A stretch of 64,000 nucleotides of DNA. It comes from Sphingomonas astaxanthinifaciens DSM 22298 (GTDB lineage: Bacteria > Pseudomonadota > Alphaproteobacteria > Sphingomonadales > Sphingomonadaceae). Shown in pieces: positions 26,802-33,212 of the stretch. Numbering within the stretch: position 1 is the first letter of the stretch; each line of letters begins with the position of its first letter. A model generated the notes under the pieces. It saw nothing but the letters and a program-made list of their open reading frames with translations. It searched no databases and had not been told where the DNA came from. Both the position numbers and the translations under genes were made by a program. Location: NCBI RefSeq assembly GCF_000711715.1, contig NZ_JONN01000001.1, positions 434,001 through 498,000 on the forward strand. The letters are read 5' to 3'.

Positions 26802-27503
26802 CTATACGCCTGCCGGTGCGACACCGCTAGGCGCGAGCGCGGCGGCGATGGCGTCATGGCTTTCGCGCGCCAGCGCCTTGCGGTTCCGGCCGGGCTCGAG
26901 CGGAGCGAGGAAGTGGAGGGTCACGTCCACCGTTCCCTTGCGGCCGAGCAGCCGGATGAAATTGGCCTGGCCGGTCTCGCCCGCGGGCCAGCCGAACTCG
27001 GGACCCAGCCCATGATAATCGATCGCGACCGGCTGGACGATGAGCGGCAGCGGCGGCTCCTCGGCCAGCTTGAGCAGGCTCGAGCGGAAGGGGAGCAGCG
27101 TTCCGCCGTCGCTGACCGTCCCCTCGGGAAAGAGGGTCAATGGCTTGGGGCTGGCCAGCGCGCGCTCCATCTCGCCAAGCTGGTCGCCGACGCTCGCCTT
27201 GCGCTCGCGATCGACGAAGACGGTGCCGTTCTGCTCGCACAGCCAGCGCATCACCGGATGGCCCTTCAATCCATCCTTGGCGACGAAGGCGCAGTCGGTC
27301 GCCCCGGCCAGCATCGGAATGTCGAGCCAGCTGACGTGATTGGCGACGATCAGCGTCTGGCGGCCGGGCTTCGGCCCGACGGCGCGGACCCGCGCCCCCG
27401 CCAGCCAGCCGATCCCGCGCAGCAGCCGCCGCGGCCAGGGCGAGGGCCCGAAGGGGCGGACGAGGAGATGGACGGCGGCGCAAAATGCGAGCCACCCGGC
27501 CAT
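26802..27503 (-). CDS. plsC: 1-acyl-sn-glycerol-3-phosphate acyltransferase
   Basis: The enzyme makes phosphatidic acid in the inner membrane. From ATG 27503 ([19 protein letters not shown]) it is 233 residues: one N-terminal membrane helix, then [11 protein letters not shown] (the NHX4D catalytic motif, about 56), VDRERKAS, and [20 protein letters not shown] (FPEGT motif, about 125-144). The in-frame stretch upstream is antisense of fur and low in complexity. It lies between fur and miaB. Confidence 0.9.
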   Translation of the reverse strand: MAGWLAFCAAVHLLVRPFGPSPWPRRLLRGIGWLAGARVRAVGPKPGRQTLIVANHVSWLDIPMLAGATDCAFVAKDGLKGHPVMRWLCEQNGTVFVDRERKASVGDQLGEMERALASPKPLTLFPEGTVSDGGTLLPFRSSLLKLAEEPPLPLIVQPVAIDYHGLGPEFGWPAGETGQANFIRLLGRKGTVDVTLHFLAPLEPGRNRKALARESHDAIAAALAPSGVAPAGV

Positions 27504-27543
27504 GGCGAGGAGCCGGCCGGCGGCGCGGAAGCGGGAAGACGAT

Positions 27544-27966
27544 CTAGCGGTCGCGGCCAAGCGGGACGCCGTACAGCTCCAGCCGGTGGTCGACGAGCCG
27601 GAAGCCGAGGCGCTCGGCGACGCGGCGCTTGAGGTCCTCGAGCTCTTCGTCGTGGAACTCGACCACATTGCCGGTCTCGACGTCGATCAGATGGTCGTGA
27701 TGCTCGTCCGACACCGCCTCGTAGCGCGAGCGGCCGTTGCCGAACTCGTGCCGCTCGAGAATCCCGGCCTCTTCGAACAGGCGGACGGTCCGGTAGACGG
27801 TCGCGATCGAGATGTTGGGATCGATCGCGCTGGCGCGTTCGTGCAGCGTCTCGACGTCGGGATGATCCTCGGATTCGCCGATGATCCGGGCGATGGTCCG
27901 CCGCTGCTCGGTGATCCGCAGCCCCTTTTCGGCGCACAGGGCTTCGATGTCGATCGTGCGGTGCAT
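27544..27966 (-). CDS. fur: Fur-family ferric uptake regulator
   Basis: A 140-residue metal-dependent repressor. The winged helix spans about 10-80 (GLRITEQRRTIARII; SIATVYRTVRLFEEAGI), followed by the dimerisation half with HHDHLIDVETGNVVEFHDEE, which carries the sensory His/Asp/Glu ligands. No CXXC pair is present, as in many alphaproteobacterial Fur/Mur proteins, so it may sense Fe or Mn. It lies between mucR and plsC and is separated from mucR by a strong palindrome. Confidence 0.92.
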   Translation of the reverse strand: MHRTIDIEALCAEKGLRITEQRRTIARIIGESEDHPDVETLHERASAIDPNISIATVYRTVRLFEEAGILERHEFGNGRSRYEAVSDEHHDHLIDVETGNVVEFHDEELEDLKRRVAERLGFRLVDHRLELYGVPLGRDR

Positions 27967-28021
27967 GGGGTTCGATTAGGGGAGGCGAGGGGACCCGTCT
28001 AGGCCCCGTTCGCCGTTCGCC

Positions 28022-28061
28022 CCGGGCGAAGTCGAGGGGCAGTCGCCTCGACTTCGCCCGG
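28022..28061. repeat. Perfect 16-base inverted repeat between mucR and fur
   Basis: The arms 28022-28037 (CCGGGCGAAGTCGAGG) and 28046-28061 are exact reverse complements with an 8-base loop. It starts 20 bases after the mucR stop (read on the minus strand), so it can act as a transcript end; its sequence also looks like a dispersed REP unit. No U-run follows. Confidence 0.75.
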
Positions 28062-28081
28062 CACGAGCGGAGAGCGGCGAA

Positions 28082-28510
28082 TTACTTCGCCGGCCGTCCG
28101 ACGCGCTTGCGCTTGGTGCCAAGCCCGATCGACTTGGCGAGTGTCCGGCGCTGTTCGGCATAGTTGGGCGCGACCATCGGATAGTCGGCGTTAAGGCCCC
28201 ACTTCTGGCGATACTGGTCCGGGGTCATGTTGTAATGGGTCATGAGATGCCGCTTGAGCATCTTCAGCTTCTTGCCGTCCTCGAGGCAGACGAGATAGTC
28301 GGGCTTCACCGAAGAACGGATCGGAACCTTGGGTTCGGGCTTGGCTTCGGGCGCCGCCACGCTGCCGCTGAGCCCCGCCAGCGCGCCATGCACGTTCTGG
28401 ATGAGTTGCGGCAGGTCGTTCACGGCAACGCTGTTGTTGCTGACATGGGCGGCGACGATGTCGGCCGTCAGCGTGATCAGTGTTTCGGCACTTTGATCGC
28501 TATCGTTCAT
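28082..28510 (-). CDS. MucR/Ros-family transcriptional regulator
   Basis: A 142-residue regulator of envelope, motility and virulence-type genes in alphaproteobacteria. The prokaryotic zinc finger is PDYLVCLEDGKKLKMLKRHL followed by MTHYNMTPDQYRQKWGL, with Cys, Asp, His, His as metal ligands (residues about 79-97). The start ATG 28510 was chosen from the family-like MNDSDQSAETLITLTADIV; 14 residues upstream are not conserved-looking. The 120 bases before the start are conspicuously AT-rich, the preferred target of Ros/MucR proteins, which suggests autoregulation. Confidence 0.93.
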   Translation of the reverse strand: MNDSDQSAETLITLTADIVAAHVSNNSVAVNDLPQLIQNVHGALAGLSGSVAAPEAKPEPKVPIRSSVKPDYLVCLEDGKKLKMLKRHLMTHYNMTPDQYRQKWGLNADYPMVAPNYAEQRRTLAKSIGLGTKRKRVGRPAK

Positions 28511-28634
28511 GTTGGAACCCTGATGGAGAAAGGACGCGGAAGGAAGGCGCACCGAGCAGCCCCGTGGGGTCGTTATCAGAGTTATGATTGAAGATGCAAA
28601 TTCTGTTATTTGATCTTAATCTGGGGCAACTTTG

Positions 28635-29111
28635 TCAGACCTTGTGGACCATGGTCAGCGCGTCGAACAACTCACCATCTGTTCCGCGATAATATTTGTG
28701 CCGACGCCCGGCGACCGCGAAACCGTGCGACGAATAAAGGCCCACCGCCGGATTGCCGTCGCGCACTTCGAGGTGGAGGTGATGCGCGCCCGCGGCCTGC
28801 TGGTCGGCGATGAAGCGGTCGACCAGCATCCCCCCGACCCCGCGCCCGCTCGCTTCGGGGCGGACCGCGATCAACAGCAGCTCGGCTTCGTCCGCCGCGC
28901 GGCGCATCAGGCTGAAGCCGACCGCCTCGCCGCCGATCCGGGCGAGCAGCAGCGAGACCCCCATCATCGGCAGGATCCCGGCGCATTGCGCGCGCGTCCA
29001 GGCCTCGCCGAAGCGCGGGTCGAAGGCGGCGGCCATGATCTCCATCACGTCGTCGAGGTCGTCCCCGCCAGCCCGCTCGATCGTCGGCGACAGGGGTGCG
29101 GCGCGGCTCAT
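28635..29111 (-). CDS. rimI: Ribosomal-protein-alanine N-acetyltransferase (GNAT)
   Basis: A 158-residue GNAT enzyme. Core: GEAVGFSLMRRAADEAELLL, then the acetyl-CoA loop VRPEASGRGVGGMLVDRFIA (about 81-100) and YSSHGFAVAGRRHKYYRG near the end, as in RimI enzymes that acetylate S18 or other N-termini. The ATG at 29111 overlaps the tsaB stop, the classic tsaB-rimI pair. The stop is at 28635, just before the AT-rich mucR promoter region. Confidence 0.9.
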   Translation of the reverse strand: MSRAAPLSPTIERAGGDDLDDVMEIMAAAFDPRFGEAWTRAQCAGILPMMGVSLLLARIGGEAVGFSLMRRAADEAELLLIAVRPEASGRGVGGMLVDRFIADQQAAGAHHLHLEVRDGNPAVGLYSSHGFAVAGRRHKYYRGTDGELFDALTMVHKV

Positions 29112-29716
29112 GCGGCCTTGGGCTTGGCGTCGGGCGCGCGGGCGTAGATCGGCTTGGGAGCAAGGGTGCGAAGGGCTTGCGGCAGGCGCAGCGCCGCGGC
29201 GGCATCGGGCAGGATGTCGAGCGCCTCGCCAGCCCCACGCGCCGCGACCAGCGCCGCCGCGCCCGAGCCCGCGACCGTCTGCGCGTCGATCTTCCGCGCC
29301 GCCTCGGCCGGGACGAGGCTTGCGACCGGTCCCATCGCCGCGAAGGGCGCGCGCGAAAACTGCTGGACGAACAATTCGCCATGCCCGCCGGTGAGGGCGA
29401 CTCCGACCGGGTCGTCCCCGGGCACCGAGGCGGCGAGGAGGGCGAGCGTCGACATGCCCGACAGCGAGGCGCCCCAGCCGAGCGCGAGCCCGTGCGCCGC
29501 GGCGATTCCGACCCGCAGCCCCGTGAAGCTGCCCGGCCCGCAGCCGACCAGCACCGACGTCGCGCGGCGGCCGTCCAGCATCGCGTCGAGCAGCGGCATC
29601 AGCCGCTCGGCATGACCACGGTTCATCACCTCGTGGAAATGCCAGACGAGGGTTCCGTCCTCGTCCAGCAGGGCGGCGGTGCAGGCGGGCGTAGCGGTAT
29701 CGAGCACGAGCAACAT
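29108..29716 (-). CDS. tsaB: tRNA threonylcarbamoyladenosine biosynthesis protein TsaB
   Basis: TsaB is the non-catalytic ASKHA-fold partner of TsaD for t6A37 synthesis. The 202-residue protein starts MLLVLDTATPACTAALLDED, and has VGCGPGSFTGLRVGIAAAHG (about 57-76), the usual signature. The C-terminal half is Ala-rich and shortened as in many proteobacteria. It overlaps rimI by four bases. Confidence 0.94.
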   Translation of the reverse strand: MLLVLDTATPACTAALLDEDGTLVWHFHEVMNRGHAERLMPLLDAMLDGRRATSVLVGCGPGSFTGLRVGIAAAHGLALGWGASLSGMSTLALLAASVPGDDPVGVALTGGHGELFVQQFSRAPFAAMGPVASLVPAEAARKIDAQTVAGSGAAALVAARGAGEALDILPDAAAALRLPQALRTLAPKPIYARAPDAKPKAA

Positions 29717-29776
29717 GACGTCAGCATTCGGCCACGAAAGCGGCGGCAGGGCAAGTGCGGGTTATCGCGAGGTCGC

Positions 29777-30751
29777 CTAAGGAACCAGCAGCTGCGACCC
29801 CGTGGTCTGGCGCGCCTCGAGCAGGCGGTGAACCTCGGCCGCCCCGGTCAGCGGATGGCGGCCGCCGATCGTCACCTTGACCTTGCCCGCGCGGATCATC
29901 TCCCACAGCCGCGCGACCCCGGCCTCGCGCTCGGCCGGCGCCGCATAATAATCGAACAGCGTCGGACGGGTGCTCCACAGCGAGCCCTTCTGCGCCAGCA
30001 CGCCGAGGTTGATCCCGGTGACCGGCGCCGAGGCGTTGCCGTAGCTGACGATCTTGCCGCGCTTGGCCGCCGAATCGAGGCTCGCCTCCCAGGTGTCGCG
30101 GCCGACCCCGTCGAACACCACCGCGCAGCCCTTGCCGCCGGTCAATTCGCGGACCCTGGGCGCGACCTCCTCATGGTCGTAGCGGATGATGGCGTCGGCC
30201 CCGGCCTCACTCGCCAGCCGCGCCTTCGCCTCGGTCGAGACGGTGCCGATGACCCTTGCACCGACCGCCTTCAGCCACTGGACGAGGATCAGCCCGACCC
30301 CGCCCGCCGCGGCATGGACCAGCACGTCCATCCCCGGTTTCACCTCGGCGCAGCGCTCGACCAGGAATTCGGCGGTGCAGCCCTTGAGCAGCGCGGCGGC
30401 GGCAAGCTCGCTCGGCACGTCCTCGGGCACCGGCAGGAGGTTGCTGGCCTCGACAAGCCGCGCGGTCGAATAAGCGCCGCGCTCGGGCCCGAAGGTCGCG
30501 ACCCGGTCGCCTTCCTTCAGCGCCACGCCGGGGCCCGCCGCGAGCACCCGCCCAGCCGCTTCCATGCCGAGCGGGCTCGGCAGCTCGACCGGATAGACCC
30601 CGCTGCGGTGATAGGTGTCGATGAAATTGATGCCGATCGCCTCATTGGCCATCAGCACCTGGCCCGGTCCGGGCGCGGCAAGCCCGACCTCCTCCCATTC
30701 GATGACCTCGGGGCCGCCGGTGCGGCGGATGATGGCGCGGAGGGCTTTCAT
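29777..30751 (-). CDS. Quinone oxidoreductase (zinc-free MDR family, NADPH-dependent)
   Basis: A 324-residue medium-chain reductase similar to QorA. Substrate domain: GPGQVLMANEAIGINFIDTY (about 30-49). Nucleotide-binding Rossmann motif: VLVHAAAGGVGLILVQWLKA (about 143-162), then GTVSTEAKARLASEAGADAI. The catalytic zinc ligands of alcohol dehydrogenases are absent. It stands alone between tsaB and a LysR gene on the same strand, 40 bases downstream of the regulator. Confidence 0.9.
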   Translation of the reverse strand: MKALRAIIRRTGGPEVIEWEEVGLAAPGPGQVLMANEAIGINFIDTYHRSGVYPVELPSPLGMEAAGRVLAAGPGVALKEGDRVATFGPERGAYSTARLVEASNLLPVPEDVPSELAAAALLKGCTAEFLVERCAEVKPGMDVLVHAAAGGVGLILVQWLKAVGARVIGTVSTEAKARLASEAGADAIIRYDHEEVAPRVRELTGGKGCAVVFDGVGRDTWEASLDSAAKRGKIVSYGNASAPVTGINLGVLAQKGSLWSTRPTLFDYYAAPAEREAGVARLWEMIRAGKVKVTIGGRHPLTGAAEVHRLLEARQTTGSQLLVP

Positions 30752-30791
30752 GGCCTCAGCCTAACCCCGCGCGGCCGCGCCGACAAACGGC

Positions 30792-31751
30792 TCAGGCGGC
30801 CACCCGCTCGGCCAGCCCGAGTTCTTCGCGCCGCCGCTCGACCGCGCGGACATGCGCGCTCAGTCGCTCGTAGAGATAATCGACCACGATCCTCACCGCC
30901 GGGGTCCGCCGCACCCGTTCGTGGGTGAGCAGCCACAGCTGGCGGCGATGATCGGTCCGCGGGGGCAGGCAGCGGATGAGGTCGGGGTCGGCATCGGCGA
31001 TGACGCAGGGCAGGATCGCGATTCCAATCGCGCTCTTCACGGCGCTCATCAGCCCGTTGATGCTGTCGTAGCGGATCGACACCTGCTGCGAGAGGCCGAG
31101 TTCCTCGAGCCAGGCGAGATAGACGCGCCACAGGCCGCCGCCGCCGCCGCCGACGATATTGTGGCGCAGGAGGTCCTCGCGACTGGCCGGGACCCCGTGG
31201 GTCGCGGCATAATCGCGGCTGCAATAGAGCGTCCAGTCGTCGCGCAGCAGGGCCCGCCCGACCACGCCTTCGGGCTGCGGCTTGCCGGTGCTGCGCAGCG
31301 CGACGTCGGCCTCCCCGGCGCCGAGGTCGCGAAGCTCCTTGGCACTGTCGAGCTCGATCCCGATCTCGGGATGAAGTTCGTGGAGGTCGCGCAGCCACGG
31401 CGCGACCAGGCTGACGGCGAACACCTGTTCGGTGGTGATCCGGACCGTGCCACCGACGCTCCGGCCATGGGCCCGGGCGCGGGCCTCGGCGGCGAGCGCG
31501 GCCTTCTCGACCTCCTCGGCGGTGGCCATGAGATCGTGCCCGGCCTCGGTCAGCCGGTAGCCGAGCGCGCGCCGCTCGAACAACTTGACCCCCAGCGCCT
31601 CCTCGAGCGCGGTCACCCGCCGCGCGGCGGTCGACTGGCTGACGTGGAGGACGCGGGCGGCGGCGAGCGTGCTGCCATGGCGCGCGACGGCCAGGAATAC
31701 GCGCCAGTCGCTCCATTCGGGATCGCGGGTCATGCCGCCTTCATATCCCAA
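30792..31751 (-). CDS. LysR-family transcriptional regulator
   Basis: A 319-residue LTTR: HTH at about 12-70 (GSTLAAARVLHVSQSTAARR; VTALEEALGVKLFERRALGY) and a two-lobe effector domain (about 95-300, VGGTVRITTEQVFAVSLVAP). It is probably of the GcvA-like group. Directly downstream is the quinone oxidoreductase, a likely target, and a perfect palindrome lies 27 bases upstream of its ATG, in the usual autoregulatory place. Confidence 0.92.
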   Translation of the reverse strand: MGYEGGMTRDPEWSDWRVFLAVARHGSTLAAARVLHVSQSTAARRVTALEEALGVKLFERRALGYRLTEAGHDLMATAEEVEKAALAAEARARAHGRSVGGTVRITTEQVFAVSLVAPWLRDLHELHPEIGIELDSAKELRDLGAGEADVALRSTGKPQPEGVVGRALLRDDWTLYCSRDYAATHGVPASREDLLRHNIVGGGGGGLWRVYLAWLEELGLSQQVSIRYDSINGLMSAVKSAIGIAILPCVIADADPDLIRCLPPRTDHRRQLWLLTHERVRRTPAVRIVVDYLYERLSAHVRAVERRREELGLAERVAA

Positions 31752-31777
31752 GACCGGCCCGCACGGTTATGCAAAAA

Positions 31778-31794
31778 TGACGAACCGTTCGTCA
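31778..31794. promoter_or_regulatory. Palindromic operator upstream of the LysR gene
   Basis: TGACGAACCGTTCGTCA is a perfect 8-base palindrome around a central C. A second copy of its left half (TGACGAACCGGTCG) begins at 31815, 37 bases further. A strong and a weak site spaced this way is typical of LysR regulatory/activation sites. Confidence 0.55.
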
Positions 31795-31918
31795 CGCGGC
31801 GGGCACTCCAGAAATGACGAACCGGTCGCCGACAACAATGCTGCAGCCTGGCCGGGCCAAGCGCTACATAGGGTCCAGACGCCGGCGTCATCCCCATCCC
31901 GGACATACGGAGGATGAC

Positions 31919-32152
31919 ATGATCAATCTCGTGACCCTGCTTGGTGCCGCCTTCATCGCCGGCGCCCCCGTTTCCTCGCCTGCCGCCATCCAGGACAGGG
32001 TGGAGGAATTGTGCGCCGTCTCCAACACCGACCTCGAAGGCCAGCGCCTCGCCCGCACCTGCCGCACGCAAGTCCGTGCCCGGCTCGTCGCCCAACAGAC
32101 CGCCGCCGCAACCAAGCTTATCAAGACCGCCGACAACAGCCGTCACAAGTAA
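31919..32152 (+). CDS. Small secreted protein of unknown function (77 aa)
   Basis: From ATG 31919 (after GGAGGATG) the protein begins MINLVTLLGAAFIAGAPVSS, a short signal peptide, followed by AAIQDRVEELCAVSNTDLEG and a helical region with two Cys residues. No family recognised. An upstream in-frame extension is not hydrophobic and the SD sequence favours the chosen start. It is divergent from the LysR gene and is the last gene before the REP pair and the transposon end. Confidence 0.6.
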   Translation: MINLVTLLGAAFIAGAPVSSPAAIQDRVEELCAVSNTDLEGQRLARTCRTQVRARLVAQQTAAATKLIKTADNSRHK

Positions 32153-32190
32153 GGGGGCGGCTGAAGAGTCCGCGCATCTCGAGCAAATCC

Positions 32191-32327
32191 GTCGCCCCGG
32201 GCTAGACCCGGGGTCCCGCTTCTTCATTCCTGAAAACGCAATGGTTGCGGGCTCAAGTCCAGCCAGTCTCTGAGGCGCGCTGGAAAATGCCCGGATCGCG
32301 GGACCCCGGGTCTAGCCCGGGGCGACG
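32191..32327. repeat. Perfect 29-base inverted REP pair
   Basis: Arms 32191-32219 (starts GTCGCCCCGGGCTAGACCC) and 32299-32327 are exact reverse complements over 29 bases, separated by 79 bases. Each arm is itself partly palindromic (CCCGGGCTAGACCCGGG). It lies between the small secreted gene and the transposon left end, and looks like a chromosomal REP/BIME unit rather than part of the element. Confidence 0.8.
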
Positions 32328-32339
32328 AGGCTGGTTGTT

Positions 32340-32451
32340 TGTAACGCAGCCCATAAGTTGTCTTCTAGCTGGCCGAATTTCAGGTGGTTAACTGGACCGT
32401 TGCGGTTGGGGTATGTCATCGCGACACCCCATAAGCTGTCATCCCGCGTAT
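32340..32451. mobile_element. Left end of the Tn7-like transposon (TnsB-site-like repeats)
   Basis: The proposed first base is the T of TGTAACGC at 32340. Repeats CCCATAAGTTGTCTTC (32350-32365) and CCCATAAGCTGTCATC (32428-32443) match at 14 of 16 bases, and a third, looser copy is GGTATGTCATCGCGAC (32410-32425). All share TGTCWTC. TGTC starts at base 20 from the TGT terminus, the spacing I recall for Tn7-like and CAST ends. The 112 bases contain no gene. Confidence 0.65.
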
Positions 32452-32733
32452 CTATGCGTCAGAGCCGGGCGGCTTATCCGATGTCTTGCCGGCCCATCCA
32501 CCCTCGATCGCATCGTTGATTTCTTCGATTGAGAGAGGCTGCTGACCGTCTCTTTCGAGCATTCCAAAGACGTCCCGGATGTCGGACGCGCGGCCATCGT
32601 AGACCGTTAGGCCCGACCCGTGCGCCCGCCTAGATGCTTCCCGAGCAGCTTGCTTGAACACCGGGTCGACCACGGCAGCGACGATGTGTGCATCGCCTGA
32701 TTCGACAGCCTTGAAAATGTCGTTCCTGCTCAT
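32452..32733 (-). CDS. Small transposon protein, possible antitoxin-like (93 aa)
   Basis: From ATG 32733 the protein reads MSRNDIFKAVESGDAHIVAA and ends with SIEEINDAIEGGWAGK, which resembles the C-termini of AbrB/VapB-type antitoxins; this likeness is weak. Its first dozen residues resemble those of the next gene (MTRQTLFDAISDRNF), and both starts are preceded by GTGGTATG, so the two seem to share an ancestral 5' part. It is the last cargo gene before the left end. No toxin partner is evident. Confidence 0.55.
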   Translation of the reverse strand: MSRNDIFKAVESGDAHIVAAVVDPVFKQAAREASRRAHGSGLTVYDGRASDIRDVFGMLERDGQQPLSIEEINDAIEGGWAGKTSDKPPGSDA

Positions 32734-32864
32734 GCGTGGATCCATACCACGGATCGCCCGTAGCCTTAAGCCCGAGGGATCAGGCGCAAGCCCTTGTCAT
32801 GGTCATCAAGGCCTCTCCGAATCAATCGTAGACCAGCATTCGCGAGATACCTAACCCGGGGTGA

Positions 32865-33152
32865 TCAGGTGTAAACGCCGTGCTCAATAACCTCTAGGAG
32901 CTCGAGGACGAGCTTAGCGCCCTCGTCCGAATTGAGAAGGTCCACTGGTCGCTGCTGGTTAAGCGCTATGGCCGGCTCTTGAATCCAATTGTTGGCTTCT
33001 TCGTTCCCACCAAGCACCTCGGCAGCCATTTTCTGAACAGTTGTGTGCCGGGCTGCTCGGGCGGTCGATCTCTTGGCGCCCGCATCAAGGATGCTCAGAA
33101 AACGACCAAAGTTTCTGTCGCTGATCGCATCAAAAAGGGTCTGGCGCGTCAT
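32865..33152 (-). CDS. MbcA/ParS (DUF2384)-like C-terminal domain protein (95 aa)
   Basis: The start ATG 33152 gives MTRQTLFDAISDRNFGRFLS. Residues about 48-95 (NEEANNWIQEPAIALNQQRP, then VDLLNSDEGAKLVLELLEVI) follow the MbcA/ParS/Xre toxin-binding domain: a tryptophan helix, an A-L-x-x-x-R-P turn, D-L-L and a closing helix EHGVYT. In RES-type toxin-antitoxin modules this domain caps the toxin; no RES toxin is adjacent. It lies between hsdR and the previous gene and reads in the same direction. Confidence 0.65.
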   Translation of the reverse strand: MTRQTLFDAISDRNFGRFLSILDAGAKRSTARAARHTTVQKMAAEVLGGNEEANNWIQEPAIALNQQRPVDLLNSDEGAKLVLELLEVIEHGVYT

Positions 33153-33212
33153 GGAAAGAACATACCACAGGTACGTGCCCCACGGAACATCGAGCAAGGC
33201 TCTGACGACCGG

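Noticed and set aside
32350-32443. CRISPR array at the transposon end
   Set aside because: Only three degenerate 16-base repeats at unequal spacing; this fits transposase binding sites, not an array.
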